DNA of 20,933 nt, taken from the NCBI GenBank assembly GCA_031976395.1, contig DALYLJ010000040.1:1-20933 (forward strand), read 5' to 3'. A program made the position numbers and the translations under genes. Positions 1-8,562 of this stretch are shown piece by piece. Positions within the stretch are counted from its first letter, which is position 1. Each line of letters begins with the position of its first letter. The notes beneath the pieces were generated by a model. It searched no databases and was not told the origin of the DNA. It saw only the letters and a program-made list of their open reading frames with translations. Source of the DNA: UBA11164 sp002420085. GTDB taxonomy: Bacteria; Pseudomonadota; Gammaproteobacteria; Xanthomonadales; Xanthomonadaceae.

Positions 1-993
1 GAACCAGAGCCCGACCCCGCACGCGGTCAGACCCGCGAACCGGCGGTTCATCTCTAGCGCCTGATAGCCGATTGCCACGGCCCGTACCGCCACTGTCGCG
101 AACAGGATGATCACCAGCATCACCCCGGCAAAACCGAGTTCCTCGGCGATCACCGCGAGGATGAAATCGGTGTGCGCCTCCGGCAGATAGAACAGCTTGA
201 GCACACCGGAGCCGAGGCCGACCCCGAACCATTCGCCGCGACCGATCGCGATCAATGCCTGGGTGAGTTGAAAACCATCCCCATACTGCACCGCCCAGGG
301 GTTGATGAACGAGGTGAACCGGCGCAGCCGATAGTTTTCCGAGAATGCCAACAGGGCGACCACCGGCATCAGCATCATGCCGAGCAGGAACAGCCGGGTC
401 AGGCTGGCCCCGCCCAGGAACAGCATGCCGCCGAAGATCGCCGCGATCAGCACCGCCGAGCCATAGTCGGGTTGGGCCAGCAGGGCCAGCATGGTCAGGG
501 CCATCACCCCGATCGGCTTGAGGATCGCCGGCCAGGTGAGCGCGACCGCCTCGCCATGGCGCTTGAGGTAGCTGGCCAACCAGACCACCAGCAGCAGTTT
601 GGCCGCTTCCACCGCTTGCAGTTTGAACAGACCGAGGTCGATCCAGCGTTGGGCACCATTGACGGTATGTCCCAGGCCGGGCACGAACACCAGGGTCAGC
701 AGCACCAGACACCCGAGCAGCAGGATCTGGCTGTGCCGCTCCAGCCACTTCAGTTCGAGGCAGTACAGCACGCCGCCCGCTGCCAGGCCGATGACCAGGA
801 AGATCAATTGCCGTTCGAGGTAGTGGCCGGCCGCCAGATTGCGGCCCTCGGCGACATGGAACGAGGCCGAGCCGACCATGACGATGCCGATCGCGGCGAG
901 CAGCAGCGCTGCCACCAGCAGGACCGAATCGCAGCGGCCCTCGACCTCATCCAGCCGTCGGGCCTGATCGACAGTGGCGAACATGGTCCGCAT
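1..993 (-). CDS. ftsW: FtsW, septal peptidoglycan glycosyltransferase (3' part cut by window edge)
   Basis: This is the SEDS-family polymerase that builds septal glycan from lipid II in the inner membrane, working with FtsI. The 331 visible codons show repeated hydrophobic segments. They carry the SEDS signature around residues 231-290, including NPWAVQYGDGFQ and LPEAHTDF; the Asp of HTDF (about residue 276) matches the essential Asp of E. coli FtsW. The C-terminal 50-80 residues expected for the family lie beyond the left edge. The start is the ATG at 993, whose A is also the last base of the mraY stop (TGATG), with AAGGTG just upstream; a second ATG at 984 is possible. It follows mraY directly, with no murD between them. 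Confidence 0.96.
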   Translation of the reverse strand, partial: MRTMFATVDQARRLDEVEGRCDSVLLVAALLLAAIGIVMVGSASFHVAEGRNLAAGHYLERQLIFLVIGLAAGGVLYCLELKWLERHSQILLLGCLVLLTLVFVPGLGHTVNGAQRWIDLGLFKLQAVEAAKLLLVVWLASYLKRHGEAVALTWPAILKPIGVMALTMLALLAQPDYGSAVLIAAIFGGMLFLGGASLTRLFLLGMMLMPVVALLAFSENYRLRRFTSFINPWAVQYGDGFQLTQALIAIGRGEWFGVGLGSGVLKLFYLPEAHTDFILAVIAEELGFAGVMLVIILFATVAVRAVAIGYQALEMNRRFAGLTACGVGLWF

Positions 994-2078
994 CAGCGCA
1001 CCTTCAAGGTCGCCAGTCCGATCAGGACCAGCACCACCGAAATGATCCAGAAGCGCACGATCACCCGTGGCTCCGGCCAGCCCTTCAACTCGAAATGATG
1101 GTGGATCGGCGCCATCCGGAACAGCCGTCGGCCGGTCAGCTTGAAGCTGGCGACCTGGAGCATCACCGAGACCGTCTCCAGCACGAAGATGCCGCCCATG
1201 ATCACCAGCACCAGTTCCTGCCGGACGATCACCGCGATCGCGCCGAGCGCTGCGCCCAGCGCCAAGGCACCGATATCGCCCATGAACACCATGGCCGGAT
1301 AGGTGTTGAACCACAGGAAGCCGAGCCCGGCGCCGGCAATCGCAGCACAGACGATCACCAGTTCCCCGGCCCCGGGAACCACCGGGATCTGCAGGTACTG
1401 GGAGAATCCGGCATGGCCGGAGGCATAGGCGAACACCGCCAGCCCGGCGGCAACCAGCACGGTCGGCATGATCGCCAGACCGTCCAGGCCGTCGGTCAGA
1501 TTGACCGCATTGGAGAACCCGACGATCCAGAAGTAGGCGATCGCCACGAACAGCGCTCCGAGCGGCACCGCCACATCCTTCAGCAAGGGCAGGAACAGGG
1601 TGGTATTGGAGGCGTGATCGGCACCGAAGTACAGGGCCAGGGCGGCGATCAGGCCGCACACGGATTGCAGGGCGTACTTGTACCGCGACTTCAGGCCATT
1701 GGGATCACGCCGGACGATCTTCAGCCAGTCGTCGTACCAGCCGATCGCCCCGAACGCGACCAGCACCCCGAGCACCACCCAGACGTAGCGATTGCCGAGA
1801 TCGGCCCAGAGCAGGGTGGCGCTGACCACGGCGAGCAGGATCAGGGCACCACCCATGGTCGGCGTGCCGGCCTTGACCAGATGGCTTGCCGGACCGTCGC
1901 TGCGGATCGGCTGCCCCCCGGACTTGAGCGCGGCCAGACTGCGGATCACTGCCGGCCCGAGCCAGAGCGACAGAGCGAGCGCGGTCAGGGCCGCCAGGAT
2001 CGCGCGGAAGGTGATGTAGCCGAACAGCGCGAAGGCGCCGTCGATCTGTTGCAGCCACTGACTCAGTTCATGAAGCAT
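993..2078 (-). CDS. mraY: MraY, phospho-MurNAc-pentapeptide transferase
   Basis: MraY transfers phospho-MurNAc-pentapeptide from UDP to undecaprenyl phosphate to make lipid I in the inner membrane. At 361 aa it is the usual length (E. coli 360) and has about ten hydrophobic segments. Family motifs are all present: the DD pair in WYDDWLK (116-117), NLTDGLDG (193-200), the Asp in MGDIGAL (268) and the HHH cluster in PIHHHFE (326-328). The start ATG lies 11 bases inside the 3' end of murF in another frame, so translation is probably coupled. It ends in a TGATG overlap with ftsW. It belongs to the dcw operon transcribed from the mraZ side. Confidence 0.98.
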   Translation of the reverse strand: MLHELSQWLQQIDGAFALFGYITFRAILAALTALALSLWLGPAVIRSLAALKSGGQPIRSDGPASHLVKAGTPTMGGALILLAVVSATLLWADLGNRYVWVVLGVLVAFGAIGWYDDWLKIVRRDPNGLKSRYKYALQSVCGLIAALALYFGADHASNTTLFLPLLKDVAVPLGALFVAIAYFWIVGFSNAVNLTDGLDGLAIMPTVLVAAGLAVFAYASGHAGFSQYLQIPVVPGAGELVIVCAAIAGAGLGFLWFNTYPAMVFMGDIGALALGAALGAIAVIVRQELVLVIMGGIFVLETVSVMLQVASFKLTGRRLFRMAPIHHHFELKGWPEPRVIVRFWIISVVLVLIGLATLKVR

Positions 2079-3501
2079 GTTCGGCCTCCCGGTCGCTGCC
2101 GGTTCGATTGCGGTTCACCACAGCGGCCACCACGCGCTCCATGCCGGCCGAACGCGAGCCCTTGACCAGCATCACCACCGGGCCATCGAGCTCGGCCAGG
2201 GCAGCAGTCAGCGCCTCGGTCAGCGCTTCTGGTCGGTCGAAATGCGCCGCGCCGTCACCGAATGCTCGGCTGACCTCGGCGCTGAGCCGACCGACCGTGA
2301 ACACCCGATCGAGCCCGGCCGCCCTGGCCCGCTGGCCGATCGCTGCATGCAGCGCCGGCCCGTCCGGACCCAGTTCGGCCATATCGCCGAGCACCAGCCA
2401 ACGGTGCAGCGACCGCGAACCAGCCACCGACTGAGGCCCATCACGCCAGCCGCGCAACACCTCGATGGCGGCTTCGACCGAACCCGGATTGGCGTTGTAG
2501 CTGTCGTCGATCAGGCACAACCGATCCGACAGCCGATGCACGGCCTGCCGTCCAGGCACCGCCTGGGCAGCCGCCAGGCCGGCGACCACGGTCTCGATGG
2601 CGAATCCGAAGGCATGGCCGACTGCCGCTGCCGCCAGGGCATTGCCGAGGTTGTGGCGGCCCGGCATGGCCAGGTGGGCTTCGGCAACGGCATCGGCCAG
2701 ACGCAACCGGAAACGCCAGCCACCGGCATCCGGCCGCACCGCCTCGGCGCGCACCTCGGCATTGCCGTCCAGACCGAAATCCAGCACCCGCACCCGAGTT
2801 CCGATCCGCTGCCGGAACCAGGGCGCGAAGGCATCGTCGGCATTGATCACCGCGACGCCATCGGCGGCCAGCGCGGCATGGATGGCGCCCTTGGTCTCGG
2901 CCACCCCGAGCAGGCTGCCCAGACGTTCGAGATGGGCCGGGCCGATGTTGTTGACCAGGGCCACCGACGGCTGAACGATCGCGGCGAGGTAGGCGATATC
3001 GCCGGGCTTGCCAGCGCCCATTTCATAGACCGAGTAGCGGGCATCCTCGGGCGCGGCGATCACCGCCAGCGGCAGGCCGATCTCGTTGTTGCGATTACCG
3101 GGATTGGCATGGCTGCGGCCAGGCGCGGCACATTCCAGAATCGCCGCAATCAGGGTCTTGACTGTGGTCTTGCCATTGCTGCCGGTGACGGCGGCAATCC
3201 GACCGGTGCGGGTGCGCGCCAGCGCCGTCGCGATGTCGGCCAGCGCGCGCGTGGTGTCGGCACAGCACACCTGCGGCAGATCCGAGTCGACCGGCCGCGC
3301 CACCAGCAATCCGCTGGCGCCGGCAGCGGCGGCGTCCGCGCAGAACGCATGACCATCGAAGCGCTCACCGGGCAGGGCCACGTACAGCGAACCGGCGGCC
3401 GCAGTGCGGCTGTCATTGCCGATCGCGGTGATGGTGCGATCCTCGCCCAGCAATTCGCCACCACACCAGGCGGCGATTTCCGACAGCCGAAGCGGCCTCA
3501 T
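2068..3501 (-). CDS. murF: MurF, UDP-MurNAc-tripeptide D-Ala-D-Ala ligase
   Basis: MurF is the cytoplasmic ATP-dependent ligase adding D-Ala-D-Ala to UDP-MurNAc-tripeptide, the last soluble precursor step. It has 477 aa (E. coli 452). It shows the Mur-ligase order: an N-terminal substrate domain, the P-loop GSNGKTT (107-113), the central NNIGPAHLE region (184-192), and DSYNANP (333-339), which is characteristic of MurF. Some extra length comes from a loop around residues 353-365 (DGPQSVAGSR). The start ATG overlaps the murE stop in an ATGA, and the 3' end overlaps mraY by 11 bases. MurF's motifs separate it from its paralogue MurE upstream. Confidence 0.97.
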   Translation of the reverse strand: MRPLRLSEIAAWCGGELLGEDRTITAIGNDSRTAAAGSLYVALPGERFDGHAFCADAAAAGASGLLVARPVDSDLPQVCCADTTRALADIATALARTRTGRIAAVTGSNGKTTVKTLIAAILECAAPGRSHANPGNRNNEIGLPLAVIAAPEDARYSVYEMGAGKPGDIAYLAAIVQPSVALVNNIGPAHLERLGSLLGVAETKGAIHAALAADGVAVINADDAFAPWFRQRIGTRVRVLDFGLDGNAEVRAEAVRPDAGGWRFRLRLADAVAEAHLAMPGRHNLGNALAAAAVGHAFGFAIETVVAGLAAAQAVPGRQAVHRLSDRLCLIDDSYNANPGSVEAAIEVLRGWRDGPQSVAGSRSLHRWLVLGDMAELGPDGPALHAAIGQRARAAGLDRVFTVGRLSAEVSRAFGDGAAHFDRPEALTEALTAALAELDGPVVMLVKGSRSAGMERVVAAVVNRNRTGSDREAEHAS

Positions 3502-4994
3502 CGCCAGCCCTCCAGTGCCTGGGCAGCGACCGCTGCATCATCGAACGGCCGACGCACACCGGCGACGTCCTGATAGGTCTCGTGACCCTTGCCGGCAATC
3601 GCCACCAGATCGCCCGGACGCGCCTCGGCGATGATCTCGGCGATGGCGGCAGCGCGGTCGCGCTGCACCCGCGCCCGAGCGCGATCGGTCAGACCGGCCA
3701 GGATGTCAGCGACGATCGCGTCGCCGTCCTCCGAGCGCGGATTGTCGTCGCTGATCCACAGCCCATCGGCCAATCGCTCGGCGATCGCTGCCATCTGTGG
3801 CCGCTTGCCGGGGTCACGCTCGCCACCGCAGCCGAACAGGCACAGCAGCCGGCCCTCGGTGTGCCGGCGCAGGCCGATCAGCAGTTTTTCCAGAGCATCC
3901 GGGGTGTGGGCATAATCGACCACCACGGCCGGTCGCCCAGCCGCACCGATGATCGGCTGCATCCGGCCCGGAACCGGGCTGGCCATCGTCAATCGGGCTG
4001 CGATCGCCTCGACCGGCCAGCCGAGCGCATGCAGGGCACCGGCCACAGCCAGCAGGTTATCGACATTGAATCGACCCAGCAGACGCGATCGCACCGGGCA
4101 GGCCCGACCCTCGACGATCAGATCGAACCCGATGCCCTGATCGTCCAGCCGAAGCCGCTCGGCCCGCACCCGACTGCGCGGATCGCCCTCGACGCTGACC
4201 CCGATGCGCTCGGGACCGGCAGCCATCCGCGCATGCAACTCGACCCCGAACGGGTCGTCGAGGTTGATCACCGCCGCCGCCAATCCAGGCCAGTCGAACA
4301 GGCGGGCCTTGGCCGCGCCGTAGGCCGCCATGCTGCCGTGATAATCGAGATGATCGCGACTGAGGTTGGTGAACACCGCCACCCGGAAACGCACATCATC
4401 GACCCGCCCCTGGTCGAGCGCATGCGAACTGACTTCCATGGCCACGCTGGCCGCGCCCTCGGCATGCAGTTCGGCCAGCAGACGATGCACCGACAGCACA
4501 TCCGGCGTGGTCCGTTCGCCGGCCCGCAAGGCACCCGGCCGACCGGCCCCGAGCGTACCGATGCTGGCGGCACCCTGGCCGTCGCGATCGAGCGCGCCGG
4601 CCAACAATTGCACGGTCGAGGTCTTGCCATTGGTTCCGGTCACTCCGATCACGACCATCTGTGCCGACGGCCTCCGGTAGAAACGATCGGCAATCCCGCC
4701 CAGGTGGGCTTTCAGGCCCGGAATGGCGATCGCCGATCCGAGCGGACCGGTCCAGCCGGCCGGCTCGCAGACCACGGCCAGCGCACCACGGCGACGGGCA
4801 TCGTCGGCATGAGCCAGGCCATGGCCACTGCCACCCGGCAGGGCGAAGAACAGGTTCCCGGCAGTCACCGCCCGACTGTCCAGGCACAGGCCGGTCACCG
4901 GCAGCGCGGCCTGTTCGGGCGCGAGCCCGATCTCGACCGGCAGTCCGGCCAGCACCTCGGCGAGTCGGGTGACGTGGCTGGGCATCGAGGTCAT
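3498..4994 (-). CDS. murE: MurE, UDP-MurNAc-dipeptide meso-diaminopimelate ligase
   Basis: MurE adds the third stem-peptide residue in the cytoplasm. The P-loop GTNGKTS lies at 120-126, and the Lys in GAAKARLF (229) matches the carbamylated Lys of the family. The sequence DNPR at 417-420 is the signature of enzymes that use meso-diaminopimelate rather than lysine, as expected for a Gram-negative. The open frame extends upstream to 5126, but homology begins at the ATG at 4994, which overlaps the ftsI stop as ATGA. That start gives 498 aa (E. coli 495). A second ATG at 4985 is a less likely start. The 3' end overlaps murF as ATGA. Confidence 0.97.
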   Translation of the reverse strand: MTSMPSHVTRLAEVLAGLPVEIGLAPEQAALPVTGLCLDSRAVTAGNLFFALPGGSGHGLAHADDARRRGALAVVCEPAGWTGPLGSAIAIPGLKAHLGGIADRFYRRPSAQMVVIGVTGTNGKTSTVQLLAGALDRDGQGAASIGTLGAGRPGALRAGERTTPDVLSVHRLLAELHAEGAASVAMEVSSHALDQGRVDDVRFRVAVFTNLSRDHLDYHGSMAAYGAAKARLFDWPGLAAAVINLDDPFGVELHARMAAGPERIGVSVEGDPRSRVRAERLRLDDQGIGFDLIVEGRACPVRSRLLGRFNVDNLLAVAGALHALGWPVEAIAARLTMASPVPGRMQPIIGAAGRPAVVVDYAHTPDALEKLLIGLRRHTEGRLLCLFGCGGERDPGKRPQMAAIAERLADGLWISDDNPRSEDGDAIVADILAGLTDRARARVQRDRAAAIAEIIAEARPGDLVAIAGKGHETYQDVAGVRRPFDDAAVAAQALEGWR

Positions 4995-6832
4995 GGCTGG
5001 GCCTCGGGAGACTCGGCCAGGCGCACGGCCTCGGTCGGAGCGACCTCCTCCAGAACCGACTCGGCACTGGCCATGCTGTCCGGAATCGGCCTGGGCAAGG
5101 CGTCGGCGGTCAGTTGATCGAGCCAATCCGGCGCGACCCGATACAGCCGCAATGCCCCCTCCAGCACGCTCTGGAACACCGGGGCGGCGACGTCGCCACC
5201 GTAATACTTGCCGCTCTTCGGATTGTCGATCACCACCACGGCCACGAACCGGGGCCGGGTCGCCGGCACGAAACCGGCGAACACGCTCAGATAATTTTTC
5301 TCGTAGCCGGCCTTGCCGACCTTGCGCGAGGTGCCGGTCTTGCCGGCGACCCGATAGCCGCGAATGGCCGCCGACTGGCCGGTGCCCTCGCGTCCGGTGA
5401 CCGCCTCCAGCATCTCGACCAGACGCACGGAAAGCTCGGGGTCGATCACCCTCCGCGCCGGCTTGTGGACATCACGAATGAAGGTCGGCGGCACCAGTTC
5501 GCCGCCGTTGGCGATCGCGGCATACGCCTGGGCCAGTTGCAGGGGCGTGGTCTCCAGTCCGTAGCCGTAGGAAATGGTGACCTTCTTCAGGGTGCCCCAG
5601 CGCCCCGGCTCCGGCAGTTTGCCCGCCTGCTCGCCGGGGAAGCCACTGCCGGAATCGGCACCGAAGCCAAAGCGGCGGAAGACATCGTGCATCTGCTCGC
5701 TCGGCAGTTCCAGTGCCAGTTTGGCGGCGCCGATATTTGAACTCTTGGCCAGCAGGCGGGTCATGCTGACCGCGCCGAAGTCGCGAACGTCGCGGACCAC
5801 ATGACCGGCCACCGGAAAAGTTCCGGGGCTGGTCGGGATCACCGAATCGGTGTCGAAGCGTCCCGATTCCAACGCCGCAGCGACCGTGAACGCCTTGATC
5901 ACCGAGCCTGGCTCGATGGTGTCGGCGGCCGCCAGATTCTTGCTGCCGATCGGCAGTGGCCCACGCAGCGGCTCGTTCGGGTTGTACGACGGCAGGCTGA
6001 CCATGGCCAGCACCTCGCCGTTGCCGGGATCGAGCACCACCATGCTGCCGGCATCGGCCTGATGGCGGTCCAGCGCCCGCCCAAGTTCACGGTACGCCAG
6101 GTACTGGATGCGTCGATCGAGCGAGAGCACCAGTTCCCGGCCAGGCTCGGCCGGGCGGATCAGATCGACATCCTCGACGATGGCGCCACGCAGGTCGCGG
6201 ATGATCCGCTTGAGACCATCGATGCCGGTCAGCCAGTCGTCATAGGCCAGTTCCAGGCCCTCCTGGCCGGCGTCTTCGAGATTGGTCCGACCGAGCACCT
6301 GGGCGGTGACCGCCGCACTCGGATAAAACCGCCGGAACTCACGTTCCGAATTGACCCCCGGAAAGCCCAACTGGATGATCCGCTCGACCACAACCGGATT
6401 CAGTCGCCGCCCCAGGTAGTGATAGGACTGTTCGCGGCGCGCTTCCAGACCGGCCTTCAGCACCTCGACGTCCATGCCCAGTGCCGAAGCCAGTTCCGGA
6501 AGCCACTGCGGATGCTTGAGCAGTTCGGCGGGATCGGCCTTGAGCGACAGCACCGGCGACGACACCGCCAGCGGCTCGCCGTTGCGATCGGTGATCATCC
6601 CGCGCACAGTGACGATCTTCACATCGCGCTTGAACCGGGCATCGCCCTGGGCCTGGTAGAAATCCTCGTTGCGCAATTGCAGGTGCGCAGCCCGCAGGCC
6701 AAGGGCGGTGACCAGCATTGCACCCAGGACGCTGAGCACGATGAAGCGCGTGCGCAGGCCGGACACGCCGCCGCTGCCCCACCAGCCGACCTGGCCAGGA
6801 GCGTTGCGTGGACGAGCCGCCCGGCGCCTCAT
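4991..6832 (-). CDS. ftsI: FtsI (PBP3), septal peptidoglycan transpeptidase
   Basis: FtsI is the division-specific transpeptidase that cross-links new septal wall in the periplasm and partners FtsW. It has 613 aa (E. coli 588). There is a short cytoplasmic N-terminus, one membrane anchor at about 28-50, the PBP dimerisation domain, then the transpeptidase domain. The three active-site motifs are intact: SVIK with the nucleophile Ser at 310, SSN at 364-366, and KTG at 498-500. The family motif RRFYPSAAVTAQVLG near 167-181 is also present. It overlaps ftsL at its start and murE at its end through ATGA junctions. Confidence 0.98.
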   Translation of the reverse strand: MRRRAARPRNAPGQVGWWGSGGVSGLRTRFIVLSVLGAMLVTALGLRAAHLQLRNEDFYQAQGDARFKRDVKIVTVRGMITDRNGEPLAVSSPVLSLKADPAELLKHPQWLPELASALGMDVEVLKAGLEARREQSYHYLGRRLNPVVVERIIQLGFPGVNSEREFRRFYPSAAVTAQVLGRTNLEDAGQEGLELAYDDWLTGIDGLKRIIRDLRGAIVEDVDLIRPAEPGRELVLSLDRRIQYLAYRELGRALDRHQADAGSMVVLDPGNGEVLAMVSLPSYNPNEPLRGPLPIGSKNLAAADTIEPGSVIKAFTVAAALESGRFDTDSVIPTSPGTFPVAGHVVRDVRDFGAVSMTRLLAKSSNIGAAKLALELPSEQMHDVFRRFGFGADSGSGFPGEQAGKLPEPGRWGTLKKVTISYGYGLETTPLQLAQAYAAIANGGELVPPTFIRDVHKPARRVIDPELSVRLVEMLEAVTGREGTGQSAAIRGYRVAGKTGTSRKVGKAGYEKNYLSVFAGFVPATRPRFVAVVVIDNPKSGKYYGGDVAAPVFQSVLEGALRLYRVAPDWLDQLTADALPRPIPDSMASAESVLEEVAPTEAVRLAESPEAQP

Positions 6833-7098
6833 CGCTGCACGATCCGCAGCGCCTCGCCCTCGGGCGTGCGCATGTCCAGACGCGCCCGGGCGATCGACTC
6901 GATTCGAGCCGCATCATCCAGGGTGGCCTGCTCCAGCCGGAGCGACTCGAACTCGATCTCCAGTTCGTCGCGCTCACGCTCCAGCCGGGTCAGTTCGATG
7001 AATGCATTGCGATGGCGGTGGATCGCTTCAGCGACCATCAGGCCACTGGCGGCCACCGCCGCCACCAGTCCCGCCAGCAGCAGATGACGGAGGCTCAT
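6829..7098 (-). CDS. ftsL: FtsL, divisome membrane protein
   Basis: FtsL is a small bitopic divisome protein that forms a coiled-coil complex with FtsB and FtsQ and activates FtsWI. The 89 aa comprise a membrane segment at about 5-25, a charged coiled-coil stretch rich in Glu, Arg and Leu at about 30-65, and a C-terminal part with IARARLDMRTPEG resembling the FtsL end. It is shorter than E. coli FtsL (121 aa), mostly for lack of a long cytoplasmic tail. Sequence alone is weakly conserved in this family, so position between rsmH and ftsI is the main support. It has ATGA overlaps on both sides. Confidence 0.92.
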   Translation of the reverse strand: MSLRHLLLAGLVAAVAASGLMVAEAIHRHRNAFIELTRLERERDELEIEFESLRLEQATLDDAARIESIARARLDMRTPEGEALRIVQR

Positions 7099-8045
7099 GT
7101 TCCCGCCCCGATCCGCTCGGCGACCCGCAGCACGGCACTGCGGGCACGCGGATTGCAGGCAAGCTCGGCAGCATCGGCCCGAACTGCCCCCCCGACGGCG
7201 CGCAGATCCGCCACGAAGTCATCGGTCGCCGGCAGGCGCCGATTGCCCGGCGGCGGCCGACTGTGCTCGACGATGAAGCGCTTGACGATGCGATCCTCCA
7301 GCGAGTGGAAGGCGATCACCGCCAGCCGCCCGCCCGGCCGCAGACGCGCCAGGGCGGCGTGCAGTCCGCGCTGAAGATCGTCCAGTTCATGATTGATGTG
7401 GATGCGGATCGCCTGGAAGGTCCGGGTCGCCGGATGGATGCGGCCGTCGCCGCGACCGATCGTGTGGGCCACCAGATCAGCCAGTTCCGAGGTCCGGGTC
7501 AGCGCCGATTGACTGCGACGAGCGACGATCGCCCGTGCGATCCGCCGGCTGTGCCGCTCCTCGCCGTAGCGCCAGAGCACATCGGCAATCTCGGCCTCAC
7601 TGGCACTGGCCAGCCATTCGCTGGCATTGATGCCGGTGTCCGGATCCATCCGCATGTCGAGCGGCCCGTCGGCACGGAAGCCGAAACCGCGCTCGGCCTG
7701 GTCCAATTGTGGCGACGACACGCCGAGATCGAACAGCACGCCGTCCAGCCCGGCCTCGACGGCCGACCAATGGCCGAGGTCGGCGAAGCTGCCGCGCCGG
7801 ATGGCGACACGCGGATCGCCACCGAACTCGCGTTCGGCATGTGCAATCGCCTCGGGATCCTTGTCCATGACCAGCAGCCGCCCCTTCGGACCCAAACGCC
7901 CAAGTACGCCGCGCGCGTGTCCACCGCGCCCGAACGTGCCGTCCAGATAGGTTCCGTCCTCCACGATCCGCAGCCCGTCCATGGCCTGCGCATACAGCAC
8001 CGGCTCATGACCTGGACCCGGACGCACTGCGTCGAGCCGAGCCAT
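7095..8045 (-). CDS. rsmH: RsmH (MraW), 16S rRNA m4C1402 methyltransferase
   Basis: RsmH methylates N4 of C1402 in 16S rRNA using S-adenosylmethionine. It has the HEPVL motif near the N-terminus, the SAM-binding motif DGTFGRGGHA at 35-44, the conserved TRTFQAIRIHIN segment, and FHSLEDRIVKRF. The open frame runs upstream to 8411 through mraZ, but homology begins at the ATG at 8045, five bases after the mraZ stop. That gives 316 aa (E. coli 313). Its 3' end overlaps ftsL as ATGA. It is the usual second gene of the dcw cluster. Confidence 0.97.
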   Translation of the reverse strand: MARLDAVRPGPGHEPVLYAQAMDGLRIVEDGTYLDGTFGRGGHARGVLGRLGPKGRLLVMDKDPEAIAHAEREFGGDPRVAIRRGSFADLGHWSAVEAGLDGVLFDLGVSSPQLDQAERGFGFRADGPLDMRMDPDTGINASEWLASASEAEIADVLWRYGEERHSRRIARAIVARRSQSALTRTSELADLVAHTIGRGDGRIHPATRTFQAIRIHINHELDDLQRGLHAALARLRPGGRLAVIAFHSLEDRIVKRFIVEHSRPPPGNRRLPATDDFVADLRAVGGAVRADAAELACNPRARSAVLRVAERIGAGT

Positions 8046-8050
8046 GACGG

Positions 8051-8497
8051 TCAGAAATCCAGTTCCCGCAACTCGTCGGTCATGTCCTCCTCGCGGATGA
8101 CCTCCCGTGCCTGGGCCAGGTGGGCCTGCTCGTTCCACAGATCGAGCTTGTTGCCCATGCCGACCAGCACCGCCTTGCGCTCGATCCGCGCCGTGATCCG
8201 GTGACTGGCCGGCAGCAGGATGCGGCCGGCCGCATCCAGTTCCATCAGGGCCGAGCCACCGATCAGCTTGGCGCGCGCGCGTCGGTTCCCGGACGACGCC
8301 TGCTTCATCGCCATGAGCTGTCCGCGCAGGGTTTCCCAGTCGGCCAGCGGGTAGAGCGACAGACAATCGACTTCGTAGGGGTTGTAGGTGAGCATCAATC
8401 GACCGCCGCACTCGCCCATGACCTGGTCGCGGAAGGCGACTGGTATCGCCAACCGGCCCTTGTCATCAACTGTGACGATGGCCTCGCCTGCAAACAT
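8051..8497 (-). CDS. mraZ: MraZ, SpoVT/AbrB-type regulator of the dcw operon
   Basis: MraZ is a DNA-binding ring-forming protein that represses its own operon promoter in E. coli. It has two SpoVT/AbrB-like halves: VTVDDKGRLAIP near the N-terminus and MELDAAGRILLP in the middle, each carrying the DxxGR core. I chose the ATG at 8497 (148 aa) because family members begin MF(R/A)G and the MraZ boxes end just upstream of it. A GTG at 8515 in frame would add six residues, but it lies inside the box array. The start has GGGG only two bases upstream, contributed by the last box. The rsmH start follows the stop by five bases. Confidence 0.95.
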   Translation of the reverse strand: MFAGEAIVTVDDKGRLAIPVAFRDQVMGECGGRLMLTYNPYEVDCLSLYPLADWETLRGQLMAMKQASSGNRRARAKLIGGSALMELDAAGRILLPASHRITARIERKAVLVGMGNKLDLWNEQAHLAQAREVIREEDMTDELRELDF

Positions 8498-8500
8498 GTC

Positions 8501-8535
8501 CCCACGAATTCCCACAAAATCCCACAGACATCCAC
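8501..8535 (-). promoter_or_regulatory. MraZ operator: four boxes at 10-base spacing
   Basis: Read on the minus strand, GTGGA, GTGGG, GTGGG and GTGGG begin exactly ten bases apart (plus-strand CCCAC at 8501, 8511 and 8521, TCCAC at 8531). E. coli MraZ is known to bind TGGGN repeats separated by five bases, the same period. The array covers the -10 end and the expected transcription start, and its last box supplies the G-run next to the mraZ ATG. This is a direct sequence observation; binding is inferred. Confidence 0.9.
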
Positions 8536-8562
8536 ATTAGACCCGACACTTCAAGAAGTCAA
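8534..8562 (-). promoter_or_regulatory. sigma70-like promoter of the dcw operon
   Basis: The minus strand has TTGACT (8562-8557), a 17-base spacer, then TAATGT (8539-8534). This is the best two-element promoter in the window. Transcription would start near 8527, inside the MraZ boxes, giving a leader of about 30 bases. The inverted pair ACTTC/GAAGT at 8548-8559 sits in the spacer and -35 edge and could be a further binding site. Confidence 0.75.

Noticed and set aside
2077..5117. Long plus-strand frames opposite murF and murE (about 500 codons each)
   Set aside because: They are rich in Arg, Gln, His and Gly with no domains, and lie wholly opposite genes with strong homology. They are antisense shadows caused by high GC.
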